Assembly (NCBI RefSeq): GCF_040750475.1
Contig: NZ_JABJVY010000022.1
Location: 1-64,000, forward strand
From: Amorphus sp040750475
GTDB lineage: Bacteria > Pseudomonadota > Alphaproteobacteria > Rhizobiales > Amorphaceae
DNA length: 64,000 nt
Reading direction: 5' to 3'
The notes under the pieces are model-generated. The model saw only the letters and a list, made by a program, of their open reading frames with translations. It made no database searches and was not told where the DNA came from. Below, piece after piece: positions 35,820 to 44,252 of the stretch. The position numbers and the translations under genes are program-made. Within the stretch, counting starts at the first letter, position 1; each line of letters begins with the position of its first letter.

Positions 35820-35920
35820 GTGACACATTATTCCAAGGAAATGTGTCATGTTCTTCCAGGATTATGCCTGGCCGGTCGCGGATATCGGACGCCGACAGTC
35901 CAAGGTTATGTGTCATTTCA
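35820..35920. mobile_element. Small IS-end remnant or MITE-like unit
   Basis: About 100 bases begin with TGACACATTATTCCAAGG and end with CCAAGGTTATGTGTCATTT, so the two ends are related inverted repeats. A further ATGTGTCA lies inside. The size fits a solo-end or MITE-like deletion derivative of an insertion sequence. No transposase is present. Confidence 0.45.
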
Positions 35921-36076
35921 CACCCTCATAGAAATCCTGCCAGAACTTGTCTTCCAGCCCGCACTTGCCGCTGCCGACGCTCTTTGTGATCGAAATGGCG
36001 CAGCTCGGATGTTGAAAATCGTTGGCACAATCCGAGCGGCGTTGGCCCTGACTGTGCCAAAAGTGTGCCAAAAACG

Positions 36077-36111
36077 CCGAAAGCCCCGTTCGGCGAGAAC
36101 GGGGCTTTCGG
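36077..36111 (+). terminator. Strong terminator hairpin
   Basis: Perfect 14-base arms (CCGAAAGCCCCGTT at 36077 and AACGGGGCTTTCGG at 36098) enclose a 7-base loop, followed by AAAATCGC rather than a T-run on the plus strand. It lies just before the tRNA fragment. Confidence 0.65.
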
Positions 36112-36139
36112 AAAATCGCTATCTTTTCAGATAGTTAGT

Positions 36140-36185
36140 TGGTTGCGGGGGTAGGATTTGAACCTACGACCTTCAGGTTATGAGC
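36140..36185 (-). pseudogene. 3' half of tRNA-Met (CAU), likely an attachment-site copy
   Basis: Read on the minus strand, this starts in the anticodon loop (CTCATAA, anticodon CAU). It continues through the 3' anticodon stem, variable loop and T arm (GTAGGTTCAAATCCTAC) and the acceptor strand to CCA-like ACCA. The 5' half of the tRNA is absent; unrelated sequence begins after 36185. Integrases of genomic islands often recombine in tRNA 3' ends and leave such partial copies, so this may be an att site, which is an inference. Confidence 0.75.
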
Positions 36186-36350
36186 TTTGCGTAGAGCAAC
36201 CGGATCGGCATGACTGGGATCTCCGTCCTTGCACCGCACTGGAGGGAGCAGGCTAACAGGGCTACGCGAAAAAGGTAATGAAGGAGCTTGCGTCCAAGTC
36301 TCGATGTAATTACGAATGTGCGTACTTCACTGCAGCTCGGAGAGAGGCTG

Positions 36351-36569
36351 ATGCCCAAAATCACGAAGGTCGGAAACAGCTATGGGGTGGTGCTCAGTCG
36401 CGAAACCCTGGCGGCCGCCAACATGAAACCGAACGACGAGGTCGTCATCGGAACCGGCTCCGAAGGTCTCGTGATCGCTCCGCGCCACAGCCGGCGCGGG
36501 CAAATCATCGCGGCAATGAACCAGCGGATGGACGACGATGCCGACGTCTTCCGGATTCTCGCGAGCTGA
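36351..36569 (+). CDS. AbrB/MazE-type antitoxin
   Basis: This encodes 72 residues with a good RBS (AGAGAGG). 'MPKITKVGNSYGVVLSRETLAAANMKPNDEVVIGTGSEGLVI' is the swapped-hairpin AbrB/SpoVT fold of MazE-like antitoxins, which bind DNA as dimers. The C-terminal tail should wrap the toxin. It lies 54 bases before the Doc-like toxin gene. The pair would keep the replicon in the population and regulate its own promoter. Confidence 0.85.
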   Translation: MPKITKVGNSYGVVLSRETLAAANMKPNDEVVIGTGSEGLVIAPRHSRRGQIIAAMNQRMDDDADVFRILAS

Positions 36570-36623
36570 TCGGTTTGCCGCACCGCATGCGAACGTCTTC
36601 CGCCATTTTTCCGTGAGCGAGCT

Positions 36624-37100
36624 ATGACCGATCAGAGCGACCCGTCATTTCTCAGCGTAGAAGACGTCGTGGTCATTCACGATCTGCAGCTTCGCCGCTT
36701 CGGCGGCGGAGCTGGCCTGCGCGACATCGGAATGCTTGAAAGCGCGATCGGCCGCGTTCAGTCCGTCCACGCCTACGACGAAGCAGCCGACGTCGTGCGG
36801 CTGGCCGCAACGCTCTGCCATGCACTGGTGGCGAACCATCCTTTCGTCGACGGCAACAAGCGGGCCGCATACGGCGCGATGTCGACTTTTCTCGCCATCA
36901 ACGGGTTATCATTCAAAACCGATCCCGTGGACGCGGCCGATCGCGTCCTCGCCCTCGCCGACGGGTCGGCAGGGGTGTCCGATATGGACGACTGGCTCCG
37001 CCAGAAAGTCTTTCCCGACGACACATACCGGATTCTGGTCGATCACGATCAGTCAGCGGGTCGGGAGCCCCTCGGCACCGATGGCCCCGAGGGGCCTTAG
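36624..37100 (+). CDS. doc: Doc-type toxin (Fic fold)
   Basis: This encodes 158 residues. The motif HPFVDGNKRAAYGA (about 72-85) matches the Doc variant of the Fic signature H-F-D-GN-KR, which phosphorylates elongation factor Tu rather than adenylylating targets. 'VEDVVVIHDLQLRRFGGGAGLRDIGMLESAI' is typical of the N-terminus. In the classical system the partner is Phd; here it is an AbrB/MazE-like antitoxin, a known but less common pairing. Confidence 0.9.
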   Translation: MTDQSDPSFLSVEDVVVIHDLQLRRFGGGAGLRDIGMLESAIGRVQSVHAYDEAADVVRLAATLCHALVANHPFVDGNKRAAYGAMSTFLAINGLSFKTDPVDAADRVLALADGSAGVSDMDDWLRQKVFPDDTYRILVDHDQSAGREPLGTDGPEGP

Positions 37101-37161
37101 GTCACACGAGACTGGCGATCGCGCGCCCGGCGAAGTCAGGCTCTTCTGCGCCTCGCATCGC

Positions 37162-37698
37162 TCAGCGCGCTTCGAGATACATCGTTCCGGCGATCCTGGT
37201 GAGTACATAGACCAGGCCTGGAATTGCGAGCCCCAGCCCCACTGCCGGATACACTCGCCAGCCACCGCCGGCCCCTTCCGCGAACGTGAAAGCGTTCATC
37301 GCGCCTGAGAGGGCGAGCGTGCAGACGATCGCCGGCCAGGCCAATTGGCTCACCTTGACCCGGGTCTGGTTCGTGGTCCCGATCACCGCGAGCTCGAGCG
37401 CGACGAATCCCATATCGATGCCGACGGCCAACGCCCAGCACTCCCACAGGGGTGCACCTGTCACGATCGCAATTCCGTGTGCCAAGTGCGCGAGCGACAG
37501 GGTCAAGAGCACGAAGGCAACAGCCGAGACGGCAACCGAAAGCCGTTTCTGTTTTCTCATTGCCTTTTGCGGACGTCGCTGCCCTGCCTTTTGCGTCCTC
37601 CGACCAGTCCCTTCTCTCGGGCTTGCCCTGCCGGCAGTGCTCTTTGTGTTGTTTTTCTTCGCGGTACTGATCGGCGTCACAGTTGCGTCAGCTGCCAT
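37162..37698 (-). CDS. Membrane protein with four predicted helices, unknown
   Basis: This encodes 178 residues. A basic, Thr/Lys-rich N-terminus of about 50 residues precedes four hydrophobic segments ('LSVAVSAVAFVLLTLSLAH', 'CWALAVGIDMGFVALELAVIG', 'LAWPAIVCTLALSGAMNAF', 'YPAVGLGLAIPGLVYVL'). The layout is like DUF2637-type plasmid membrane proteins, but I cannot be certain. RBS GGAGC precedes the ATG. It faces the Doc gene convergently. Confidence 0.65.
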   Translation of the reverse strand: MAADATVTPISTAKKNNTKSTAGRASPREGTGRRTQKAGQRRPQKAMRKQKRLSVAVSAVAFVLLTLSLAHLAHGIAIVTGAPLWECWALAVGIDMGFVALELAVIGTTNQTRVKVSQLAWPAIVCTLALSGAMNAFTFAEGAGGGWRVYPAVGLGLAIPGLVYVLTRIAGTMYLEAR

Positions 37699-37824
37699 AA
37701 TTTGCTCCGATCGCTCTTATTCGCGTTATATTGGCTCTTGCTCTAATATACGCGCGTTTTATGAAAGTTCGAAGCAGATTAGTATTTCTGTTTATCTGGC
37801 GCTCGCGTGAGACTTGAACGGCGA

Positions 37825-38676
37825 TTAGGGCCTCAACGCGGGCTCTACCCTCAAGTCCTCCCAAAGCTGTGCGAGCTCCGAGGTGATCGTCTCCGACAGC
37901 TCGTCGACCCCGTCAAATTCAAACCGTCTCGCCGGAATAACCAGCCACTCGGCCCGCTCCAGCGCTCGAGGCAACAGTCCAATCGCGCGATGGCCAACGT
38001 TTCCCAGCGTCTTGGACTGCAGAAAGTCGCTTATGGCGATCGCATCGGCATCGCATGCGCGGGCCTCGTCGAACCGCGAGAGAGCCAGGTGCTGCGGCTC
38101 CAGCAGATCGCCCTCTCGCCCCCCGCTGATATCGACGACATCGATCTCCGGGATATGCAGGATCACCAGACTGCCCAGCTCGGACCAGGAAGCGGGCATG
38201 ATCTCCTCGCGTCTCAGCTTCACTTCAGCCCAACCCCGCTCGAACGAATAGCCAAGGCTCGCGAGATGCTCCATCACATCTCGGTAGCACGGCCATCCAT
38301 CGACGATCCGATAGGACGTTGTTCGACCCACGGAATCCGTCTCAATGCGCAAATCCTCGATCGTGCAGCCCGCTAACTGACAAGCGACCCGTGTGAGCAA
38401 GTCATCGCCCGCGCTCGGAGGAAACCGGCTACCAAGCTCCCAATCCAGACACTGGGGAACGATCGCCGAAACGCCGGCTGCCGGTATGTACGATTGCGCA
38501 ACGGTCGACGAGTCCGCGGTCCAGAACACGCCATCCCCGCCTGGGCGAAGCGCACCGTCGACCTTCGCCAGGGTGCCATGAAACAAGAGGGGACCGCTGG
38601 CCAGTTCGGCCGCAGTAGTGGTCTTTCGGATGATGTCGGCGATGCGATCAGCGTTCCGGCCGATCGACGTTACCAT
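37825..38676 (-). CDS. Unknown protein with possible ADP-ribosyltransferase-like N-terminus
   Basis: This encodes 283 residues. The start overlaps the stop of the DUF2726 gene, so the two are coupled. The N-terminal part has 'LLFHGTLAKVDGALRPGGDGVFWTADSSTVAQSYIP'. An HGT followed by a strand with 'G.FWTAD...A..Y' is reminiscent of ADP-ribosyltransferase-like folds, but this is weak. The rest has no motif I know. No membrane segment. Confidence 0.55.
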   Translation of the reverse strand: MVTSIGRNADRIADIIRKTTTAAELASGPLLFHGTLAKVDGALRPGGDGVFWTADSSTVAQSYIPAAGVSAIVPQCLDWELGSRFPPSAGDDLLTRVACQLAGCTIEDLRIETDSVGRTTSYRIVDGWPCYRDVMEHLASLGYSFERGWAEVKLRREEIMPASWSELGSLVILHIPEIDVVDISGGREGDLLEPQHLALSRFDEARACDADAIAISDFLQSKTLGNVGHRAIGLLPRALERAEWLVIPARRFEFDGVDELSETITSELAQLWEDLRVEPALRP

Positions 38677-39302
38677 ACGTCTCTGCCCTCAATCGCTTCA
38701 TCGCTCGATCTTCCGTCCCGCTCACGGCCGGCGATCGTGTTGCTGCGCCTCTCTTGACTCCCCGATTTGGTGGCCGTCTGACGCACCGGGCGAACGGCGG
38801 CTGGGATGACCCGTCGTCGGATCTGCTCGCGATCCTGGTGAGCACCTGCGAACCGGACGACCCGGTAACCGGCGCGCGACAGAATCTCGTCCCGATACTC
38901 CGCGCGCGCCTTTGCTGCCGCGAGGTGCTGGGTGCGATCATCGAGCACGACGACCGCGAACGGCCGGCCGTTCCGCGCAATGACCCAATCGACGTGGATC
39001 CCGGCCCAGACGTCGCGCTCCTCACTTCCGATAGGGGCACGACCGCGTTCTTTTTTCACAAGGCTGTTCATGGCAACCCGCGGCCAGACATCACAATCGT
39101 GGAGGGCGGAACTGAGTTTTAGGTGGAAGGAGAACTCACTTTTCGTCATCACCGGCCGATAGCTGTACGAAACAGCACGACGTGCCAGGGCAGCCGTGAT
39201 CATTCGGCGGGTGCTGAGTAGTGCTGCCGAGCTCGCGACAATCGCCAATATCAACGCCAAGAATGGGACGCTCATCTCCAGCTCTGGAACGAACTCTAGC
39301 AT
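38670..39302 (-). CDS. DUF2726-type membrane-anchored nuclease-like protein
   Basis: This encodes 210 residues from the ATG at 39302, which has GGGAG 7 bases upstream. One N-terminal membrane helix (VPFLALILAIVASSAALL) is followed by 'MTKSEFSFHLKLSSALHDCDVWPRVAMNSLV', then 'HVDWVIARNGRPFAVVVLDDRTQH' and 'RDEILSRAGYRVVRF'. This is the DUF2726 layout, thought to be related to PD-(D/E)XK nucleases. Its role on plasmids is unknown. Confidence 0.75.
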   Translation of the reverse strand: MLEFVPELEMSVPFLALILAIVASSAALLSTRRMITAALARRAVSYSYRPVMTKSEFSFHLKLSSALHDCDVWPRVAMNSLVKKERGRAPIGSEERDVWAGIHVDWVIARNGRPFAVVVLDDRTQHLAAAKARAEYRDEILSRAGYRVVRFAGAHQDREQIRRRVIPAAVRPVRQTATKSGSQERRSNTIAGRERDGRSSDEAIEGRDVW

Positions 39303-39371
39303 CCGGATCTCCCGCAGGTTTTGAGAGTGCTGCGCCCATTCTATTCGGCCTTGAGAAAACCCCAAGCTTTT

Positions 39372-40589
39372 CTATTCGCCAACAGCTTCTGCATCTCTTG
39401 AGAAAGCTGGAAGGCTATCGGCACCGTCGAAGGCCGCGGCGTCCGACGGTGCTCCCATCAGCGTCCGCGGCACATTGTTTTCGGACCAGGCGAAGAAAGG
39501 CACAGCCTCGACACCCAGAGCGCTCGCCAGTCCGGCGTTGCTCCGCAGTATTTTTCGCAAGTTCTCTGCCGCTTCGGCCGGGATCGATCCTTTGTTCGGA
39601 AGCGCCACTTCGGAGCGCCCGAATTTCGCTTTGGAGATCCCGTGTTCCAACAGCGTCGCGGCTGGATCGTCCGACTCAAGGATCGCCAAGCTTCTACCCA
39701 CAGACGCCTCCGACAGCACCGGCGTCAACAGCACTCGCAACTGCAACCGGCCGCCCCGGATTCGCTCGCTGAGCATCTCGATCGAGCGAGCGCAATAGGG
39801 GCACTCCGGATCCACGATGGCATAGACTGTCGGGACATCCTCCGTCGCGCCTACACTGAACCAGAACCCGTCCCGCTCCAGACGCTCGAGAACGCTCTTG
39901 CCTGAGACTGCGCCCTCTGCAGTTGCCGCCGAACCGCTCGCCGCTGTTTCGGACTTAGCCGCCACGTTCACCTCAGGCGCCTGAGCTGCATCGAACCCGA
40001 TCCCGGGCGTTATCTCATCCTCCCGGATTTGACCGGAGCCGCTTCCGCCCGAGGGCTCGCTCTTTTCGCTGAGTTCAGACGACCAGTCCTTGAGGACCTT
40101 CTGATATTCCTCTGGTGTCGATGTCCGCGCCAATCGTTCGGCCAGGTCGTTCAGGTGAGGTTCTCCGAGGTCAAGCTTGCTCGCCGCCGCGCCGAGCCCA
40201 TTTGCGATAGCCTTTTGGTCTCCCGAGATCACCGTCTGAGGAAACATCGCCGCAAGCGGCTGCGGTTCACCGCCGGTAAAGGCGGCCGTCAAATCGCGAC
40301 CGGCCCCGGTGAATGCGAATCCGATGACGACGGTTCTGCCATCCGGTGCCAGAAACGCGAGTGCGGGCGCCCCTGGACGGCGCCACGCATCAAGTCCGCC
40401 GATATTGCCGGCATACTCTGCGCCGTCGACCGGCAACGGCGCGACCTTTGCGGCCGGGGCACTCTCCACGCGCTTTCCCTCGGACTGGCCGGCCACCGGA
40501 CCTGCCGCTAGGGCCGCCAGCCCAGCGGCGGCCACCCCGGCAAACAGCCGCATCGTCCGCCCGATCTTGAACACAGATTCTGCTGTCAT
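39372..40589 (-). CDS. Periplasmic thioredoxin-fold protein with CPYC motif (DsbC/DsbG-like)
   Basis: This encodes 405 residues. A signal peptide or anchor (MRLFAGVAAAGLAALAAGPVAG) is followed by an unknown domain of about 200 residues with a Gly/Ser linker. The thioredoxin-fold domain carries 'YAIVDPECPYCARSIEM' (C263 and C266) and a cis-Pro region near 'GVEAVPFFAW'. It should isomerise or oxidise disulfides. Conjugative plasmids often carry such a protein for folding of transfer proteins (TrbB/DsbC type). The start at 40589 is supported by GGGAGCCAAGG. Confidence 0.82.
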   Translation of the reverse strand: MTAESVFKIGRTMRLFAGVAAAGLAALAAGPVAGQSEGKRVESAPAAKVAPLPVDGAEYAGNIGGLDAWRRPGAPALAFLAPDGRTVVIGFAFTGAGRDLTAAFTGGEPQPLAAMFPQTVISGDQKAIANGLGAAASKLDLGEPHLNDLAERLARTSTPEEYQKVLKDWSSELSEKSEPSGGSGSGQIREDEITPGIGFDAAQAPEVNVAAKSETAASGSAATAEGAVSGKSVLERLERDGFWFSVGATEDVPTVYAIVDPECPYCARSIEMLSERIRGGRLQLRVLLTPVLSEASVGRSLAILESDDPAATLLEHGISKAKFGRSEVALPNKGSIPAEAAENLRKILRSNAGLASALGVEAVPFFAWSENNVPRTLMGAPSDAAAFDGADSLPAFSRDAEAVGE

Positions 40590-40620
40590 ATGCCTTGGCT
40601 CCCACGTCACATCGTAGACA

Positions 40621-41049
40621 TCAACTGGCGCCGATGGCGCTTCGAAAAGCCTCGTGAAGCGTGCAGGTCTGATCCCCCCACAGACATTGATACATGTCCG
40701 GGTCTGAGTAGAAGATCGTGACCTGGGCCAGCTCTGCCATGGGCACTTCGTACACCTGGGCCAGGATTGCGATCGCATCCCCGCGCGGATAGCTCCTGCC
40801 CTCGTACGCTCCCAGCCGACGCGGCGAGGAGAAGCCTGCACGCTTCGCTGCCTCCGCTCCGCTCAGCCCCCGTGCTCCGCGGAGCCATCTCATGAAGTTG
40901 GCAAACTCACCCAGGCGGCCGTGGGAATCCACAACCTCTTCAGCTGTCCGCTCCGGCCGACCGACCCGTCGGACACCCCATCGCGGATCGGCATTCTCAC
41001 CCGGTTGCCTAGAAAACAGCTCGTCGAACCTGTTGGACGGCTTATCCAT
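40621..41049 (-). CDS. XRE-type helix-turn-helix regulator 1
   Basis: This encodes 142 residues. The helix-turn-helix is 'FMRWLRGARGLSGAEAAKRAGFSSPRRLGAYEGRSYPRGDAIAILAQVYEV', of the lambda-repressor/XRE type (about 52-102). It has an acidic, unfolded-looking N-terminus and no effector domain. Upstream of the ATG the RBS is poor. It likely controls the Dsb-like gene it precedes (31 bases apart) and/or the divergent HNH gene. Confidence 0.75.
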   Translation of the reverse strand: MDKPSNRFDELFSRQPGENADPRWGVRRVGRPERTAEEVVDSHGRLGEFANFMRWLRGARGLSGAEAAKRAGFSSPRRLGAYEGRSYPRGDAIAILAQVYEVPMAELAQVTIFYSDPDMYQCLWGDQTCTLHEAFRSAIGAS

Positions 41050-41158
41050 GGAGGATTGTCTTCATTCCTAATCGGAATTCCTTTTTCCTCCTACCATGGA
41101 TTGCACTTTGCGAAAAAGCGTTTTTCCCTTACTTCTCGATTGAAGCCGGAGCACATGA

Positions 41159-41977
41159 GTGACAGCGATCGCGCAGCGGGTGATGGATGAACGAAAGCGG
41201 GCAGCGCGGAACAATCTTCGCGCCCGGCGTGTGGCGCTCTTCGCGCTGCTGGCATTTCTCGCCGCGCTTTTGGCGAGCGGCGCTGCCTTCCTTTTTCCGG
41301 ACAGTCCACAAAATCGAGCTGCTCTGAGGCTACAGGTCCAACAGAACATCGAGACCGCTTCGAGGACCGACCGGACTGCTGGACGCAACACCAGGACGAC
41401 ATCGTCCGATCTTCCTTCCCGCGGCGGCCACGCCGTTCCAGGAATACAGCTCGAGCACTTGGACCGCCTCGTCGTCGCTCCCCCTGCCCACGATCCGTAC
41501 GATCGGGACGACTGGAGCGTGTGGTTGAAGGACGCCGACGGATGCTACGACACTCGCGCATTTGTGCTTGCCGAGGAGAGCCTGGTCGCCCCCAGCTTTT
41601 CCGACTGTCATGTTGCGACCGGCCGTTGGTACGATCCCTACACCGCCGCCTTCGTAGACGATCCCGGAGATCTGGACATCGACCATGTCGTTCCGCTTGC
41701 GGAAGCCAATCGATCGGGAGCTGCCCGTTGGTCGAGCGACAAGAAGGCCGCCTATGCAAACAGCGTCGATGAGCCATGGGCTCTCCTGGCTGTCAGCAAC
41801 TCGGCCAATCGCTCGAAGGGTGACCGAGACCCAGCCGAGTGGCTCCCCCCCAACGAGGAATTCCATTGCGCCTACGCCCGGATGTGGACCGCCGTTAAAC
41901 TGCGGTGGTCGCTCTCGGTGGATCCCGCCGAAAAACAGGCCCTCGAAAGGGCACTGGGCACTTGTCCCCAAAACTAG
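41159..41977 (+). CDS. Membrane-anchored or secreted HNH endonuclease
   Basis: This encodes 272 residues. One helix (VALFALLAFLAALLASGAAFLF, about 25-46) anchors or exports it. The C-terminal domain has 'DLDIDHVVPLAEANRSGA' (D175-H176) and 'LLAVSNSANRSKGDRDPAEWLPP', the HNH/GmrSD-C (DUF1524) type of one-metal nuclease seen in exported nucleases. A TGCGAAAAA element is about 40 bases upstream. The start could be the GTG at 41159 or the ATG at 41183. Confidence 0.85.
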   Translation: MTAIAQRVMDERKRAARNNLRARRVALFALLAFLAALLASGAAFLFPDSPQNRAALRLQVQQNIETASRTDRTAGRNTRTTSSDLPSRGGHAVPGIQLEHLDRLVVAPPAHDPYDRDDWSVWLKDADGCYDTRAFVLAEESLVAPSFSDCHVATGRWYDPYTAAFVDDPGDLDIDHVVPLAEANRSGAARWSSDKKAAYANSVDEPWALLAVSNSANRSKGDRDPAEWLPPNEEFHCAYARMWTAVKLRWSLSVDPAEKQALERALGTCPQN

Positions 41978-41992
41978 CCGGAGATTGTTGTC

Positions 41993-42496
41993 GTGACCGC
42001 CCAAGCAATGACCAGCCCCGCGACGCAGCCGCCCAAGCGTCACCATACCCTCGCCGATGCTCCGCCGCGCGCCGCAACGACGCTCGACGCCTACATCGGC
42101 ACAATGATCCGCAGCCGTCGCATCGAGCTGGGGATCAGCCAGCAAGATCTTGCCACGCGGATCGGTGTCACCTTTCAGCAGATCCAGAAGTACGAGCGCG
42201 GTCTCAACCGGGTCGCCGCCAATCGGTTGCCTGCACTCAGCGATGTGCTTGAGGTGTCGTACACCTTCTTTTTCCCCGATGATCTTGCCGCAGCGGATCA
42301 TCCGGCTGTCCTGTCGGACGTCAGCCTCAAAATCGCTCGTCTTACGAAGGACCTTTCGCCCGACGACCAGCGGACTGTCTACAATCTGGTGAAGGATGTT
42401 GCCGCCCGTTTGTGTCCGACCAACGGCGCGGTGCCCCATGTCCCCGCCGGCAACACCTGTGGCGCTACCGGCCAAGTCGCCGACGAGACCTACTGA
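41993..42496 (+). CDS. XRE-type helix-turn-helix regulator 2
   Basis: This encodes 167 residues from a GTG preceded by GGAG; an ATG at 42008 is possible. The domain 'LDAYIGTMIRSRRIELGISQQDLATRIGVTFQQIQKYERGLNRVAANRLPALSDVLEV' (about 31-88) is a textbook XRE fold of the kind common in alphaproteobacterial regulators. The C-terminal half has no known domain. It follows the HNH gene by 15 bases and may be in its operon. Confidence 0.85.
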   Translation: MTAQAMTSPATQPPKRHHTLADAPPRAATTLDAYIGTMIRSRRIELGISQQDLATRIGVTFQQIQKYERGLNRVAANRLPALSDVLEVSYTFFFPDDLAAADHPAVLSDVSLKIARLTKDLSPDDQRTVYNLVKDVAARLCPTNGAVPHVPAGNTCGATGQVADETY

Positions 42497-43533
42497 CAAG
42501 CTGTCGCGGTTGCGCTCGGGAAGGTTCCGCCTTCCCGAGCCGCCGAGGCCAAATCGGCGATGCTCCTGAGCGGACCTTCGACGAACAAGCGATTGAAGTC
42601 GCGGGCCAGCTCCCGATCCAGTCCGGACTGCACCACCCGCGCCCACCGCGCCTCTGCCAGCACATCCTTCAACGCGTGATGAAGCGGCTCTCCAGCCACG
42701 AAGTGCAGGAATGTCAGTCGAGCGCAGACATCCTCTATCGTGAGCTTTGCTCGCGGATTCAGGTTTCCGAACGGGTGGGAGTTGAGCTCCCCTTCACCGC
42801 CGGAGAAACCCCATTCGGAAAGCGTCCTGTAGACCCCTTCCAACGCCCTCTGAGCGGGCGCGTCGGTCTGCCACTCGTACCGCACCGGCATTGTAGGCCA
42901 GATATCCCCACGCCACCGCGGCGTCGGCAAGCGCCCGATCAGGGACGTCACCGCCGATCGCGCTTGCGTTTCCGCCTCCGCCGTTGCTTCACGTTCGCCC
43001 AGAGCTGCCGACAATCGGGTCATATACCCGTCGTCCCACCGGGCTCTCGCAAGCGCATACTTGCAGATATCCTCCCAACCAAGGTTGCCACCGACCTGGT
43101 CGGCCGACAGCCCTGCCCGCTCGAATAAAGCGAGAAATTCTGAACGATCTTCTCCGCTCACTGAGCTCAACGACTCTTCAAGGCGCGGGAGATCCCACCC
43201 TTCTCGCCTAACCGGCAGATGCCTCGCCTCGCCTTCGCCGATCAACGCAGAGAACCACTGCTCGGCCTCTTGCTCCGACCAATGGTGGCCTCCTGACGAA
43301 ACGACGGCTCGAACATGTGAAACGCCGAATTCCTCGATCTCCGCACGGACCAACGCAAGCGCGCCCGCCGATGGACGGCGAGCGCGATCCGATTTCGAAA
43401 CACCCAGGGAGTAGCCAACGGCCTCGCCTTCGATCCAGGCCTTCCAATAAGACCTGGCCGCCCCATCACAGGGGCTCGGCGGCAACATCGAGATCCACCT
43501 CTCCAACCCGAGAGGACCGGCCAGCTCACGCAC
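42490..43533 (-). CDS. Unknown soluble protein
   Basis: This encodes 347 residues; a plausible start ATG at 43533 overlaps the stop of the next gene by 8 bases. There is no membrane segment or clear motif. It has Trp-rich parts such as 'SGGHHWSEQEAEQWFSALIG' and 'RYEWQTDAPAQRALEGVYRTL'. It ends convergently with the XRE gene with a 7-base overlap. I do not recognise a family. Confidence 0.6.
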   Translation of the reverse strand: MRELAGPLGLERWISMLPPSPCDGAARSYWKAWIEGEAVGYSLGVSKSDRARRPSAGALALVRAEIEEFGVSHVRAVVSSGGHHWSEQEAEQWFSALIGEGEARHLPVRREGWDLPRLEESLSSVSGEDRSEFLALFERAGLSADQVGGNLGWEDICKYALARARWDDGYMTRLSAALGEREATAEAETQARSAVTSLIGRLPTPRWRGDIWPTMPVRYEWQTDAPAQRALEGVYRTLSEWGFSGGEGELNSHPFGNLNPRAKLTIEDVCARLTFLHFVAGEPLHHALKDVLAEARWARVVQSGLDRELARDFNRLFVEGPLRSIADLASAAREGGTFPSATATACQ

Positions 43534-44074
43534 CGGGGCGAAAGTGGATCACGCTCGATGTCCGGTCGGATGTCGCCAACTCGACCACCGGACACCGCGG
43601 ACGATTCGAAACGGACATGACCACCTGCGAAGACCGATCCGCCTCGAGCGCATCGCAAGAATACCGACGCCGATTGATGTCGGCGAACACCTCACCGGCC
43701 GCATTCCGTTCGACTGTAATCACCGTGAAGAAGGTGTCCTTTTTTCGGCCGAAGCAAACGCCGAAAAACGACACCACGGCCCCAGGAACAATCAACGGCC
43801 CTAAGCCATCCGCCACTTCTTCCGGCTCCGCCCACGCTCCTTCTTCCAAATTCCAGAGCATGCCGTCGACGTCCTCGCCGCTTACCTCCAGTTGATATCC
43901 GCTGTCGGTCAAGCCGATCCGCATTTCCCCTCCGAAGCTGAGATCCGCTCGTTCGAGGGAGGCTGCGAAGGACTGCGGATCTTTTAGGATGAGCGGAGAC
44001 GATGAAATTCGGTTGAGACCCGGGCCCCGCAGGATCTCTTGATCGTTGTCAATTCCAGCACTCGCACTGTACAT
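43526..44074 (-). CDS. Unknown protein, co-translated with its neighbour
   Basis: This encodes 182 residues from an ATG (MYSASAGIDNDQE) with a purine-rich GGGGGTAAG upstream. It appears to be mainly beta-structured ('PGAVVSFFGVCFGRKKDTFFTVITVERN'). No motif known to me. The overlap with the 347-residue gene suggests a two-gene operon. It diverges from topB. Confidence 0.6.
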   Translation of the reverse strand: MYSASAGIDNDQEILRGPGLNRISSSPLILKDPQSFAASLERADLSFGGEMRIGLTDSGYQLEVSGEDVDGMLWNLEEGAWAEPEEVADGLGPLIVPGAVVSFFGVCFGRKKDTFFTVITVERNAAGEVFADINRRRYSCDALEADRSSQVVMSVSNRPRCPVVELATSDRTSSVIHFRPGA

Positions 44075-44252
44075 GTTCTTACCCCCGAAATCTTGGGTAT
44101 TACCAAGTCTCCCGTACCGAGCCGACTTTCCTTCGAGCCCCAAGCCGCCTCCGTTCTAGGACTTCTTTACTCTGCAACACGGTTCTGAAAAAATCGATAG
44201 CGAAATCAACTCCACCGCGAACCCGTGGTGAATTCCGCGTTTAGGTCAACCC

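Larger units (their letters stand above)
35551..36139. other. IS-end remnants and island boundary, no intact gene
   Basis: I see no convincing gene here. At about 35820-35850 lies an inverted pair (TGACACAT...ATGTGTCA), and at 35900-35920 lies the 21-base sequence found inverted at 13436. From 35999 comes the second copy of the TTGGCACA-N23-TGTGCCAA repeat. A strong terminator and a tRNA fragment follow. It reads as scar tissue where insertion sequences or an integrative element met. Confidence 0.5.

Noticed and set aside
36140..36185. A complete tRNA gene
   Set aside because: Only the 3' half from the anticodon loop is present; no D arm or 5' acceptor strand follows.
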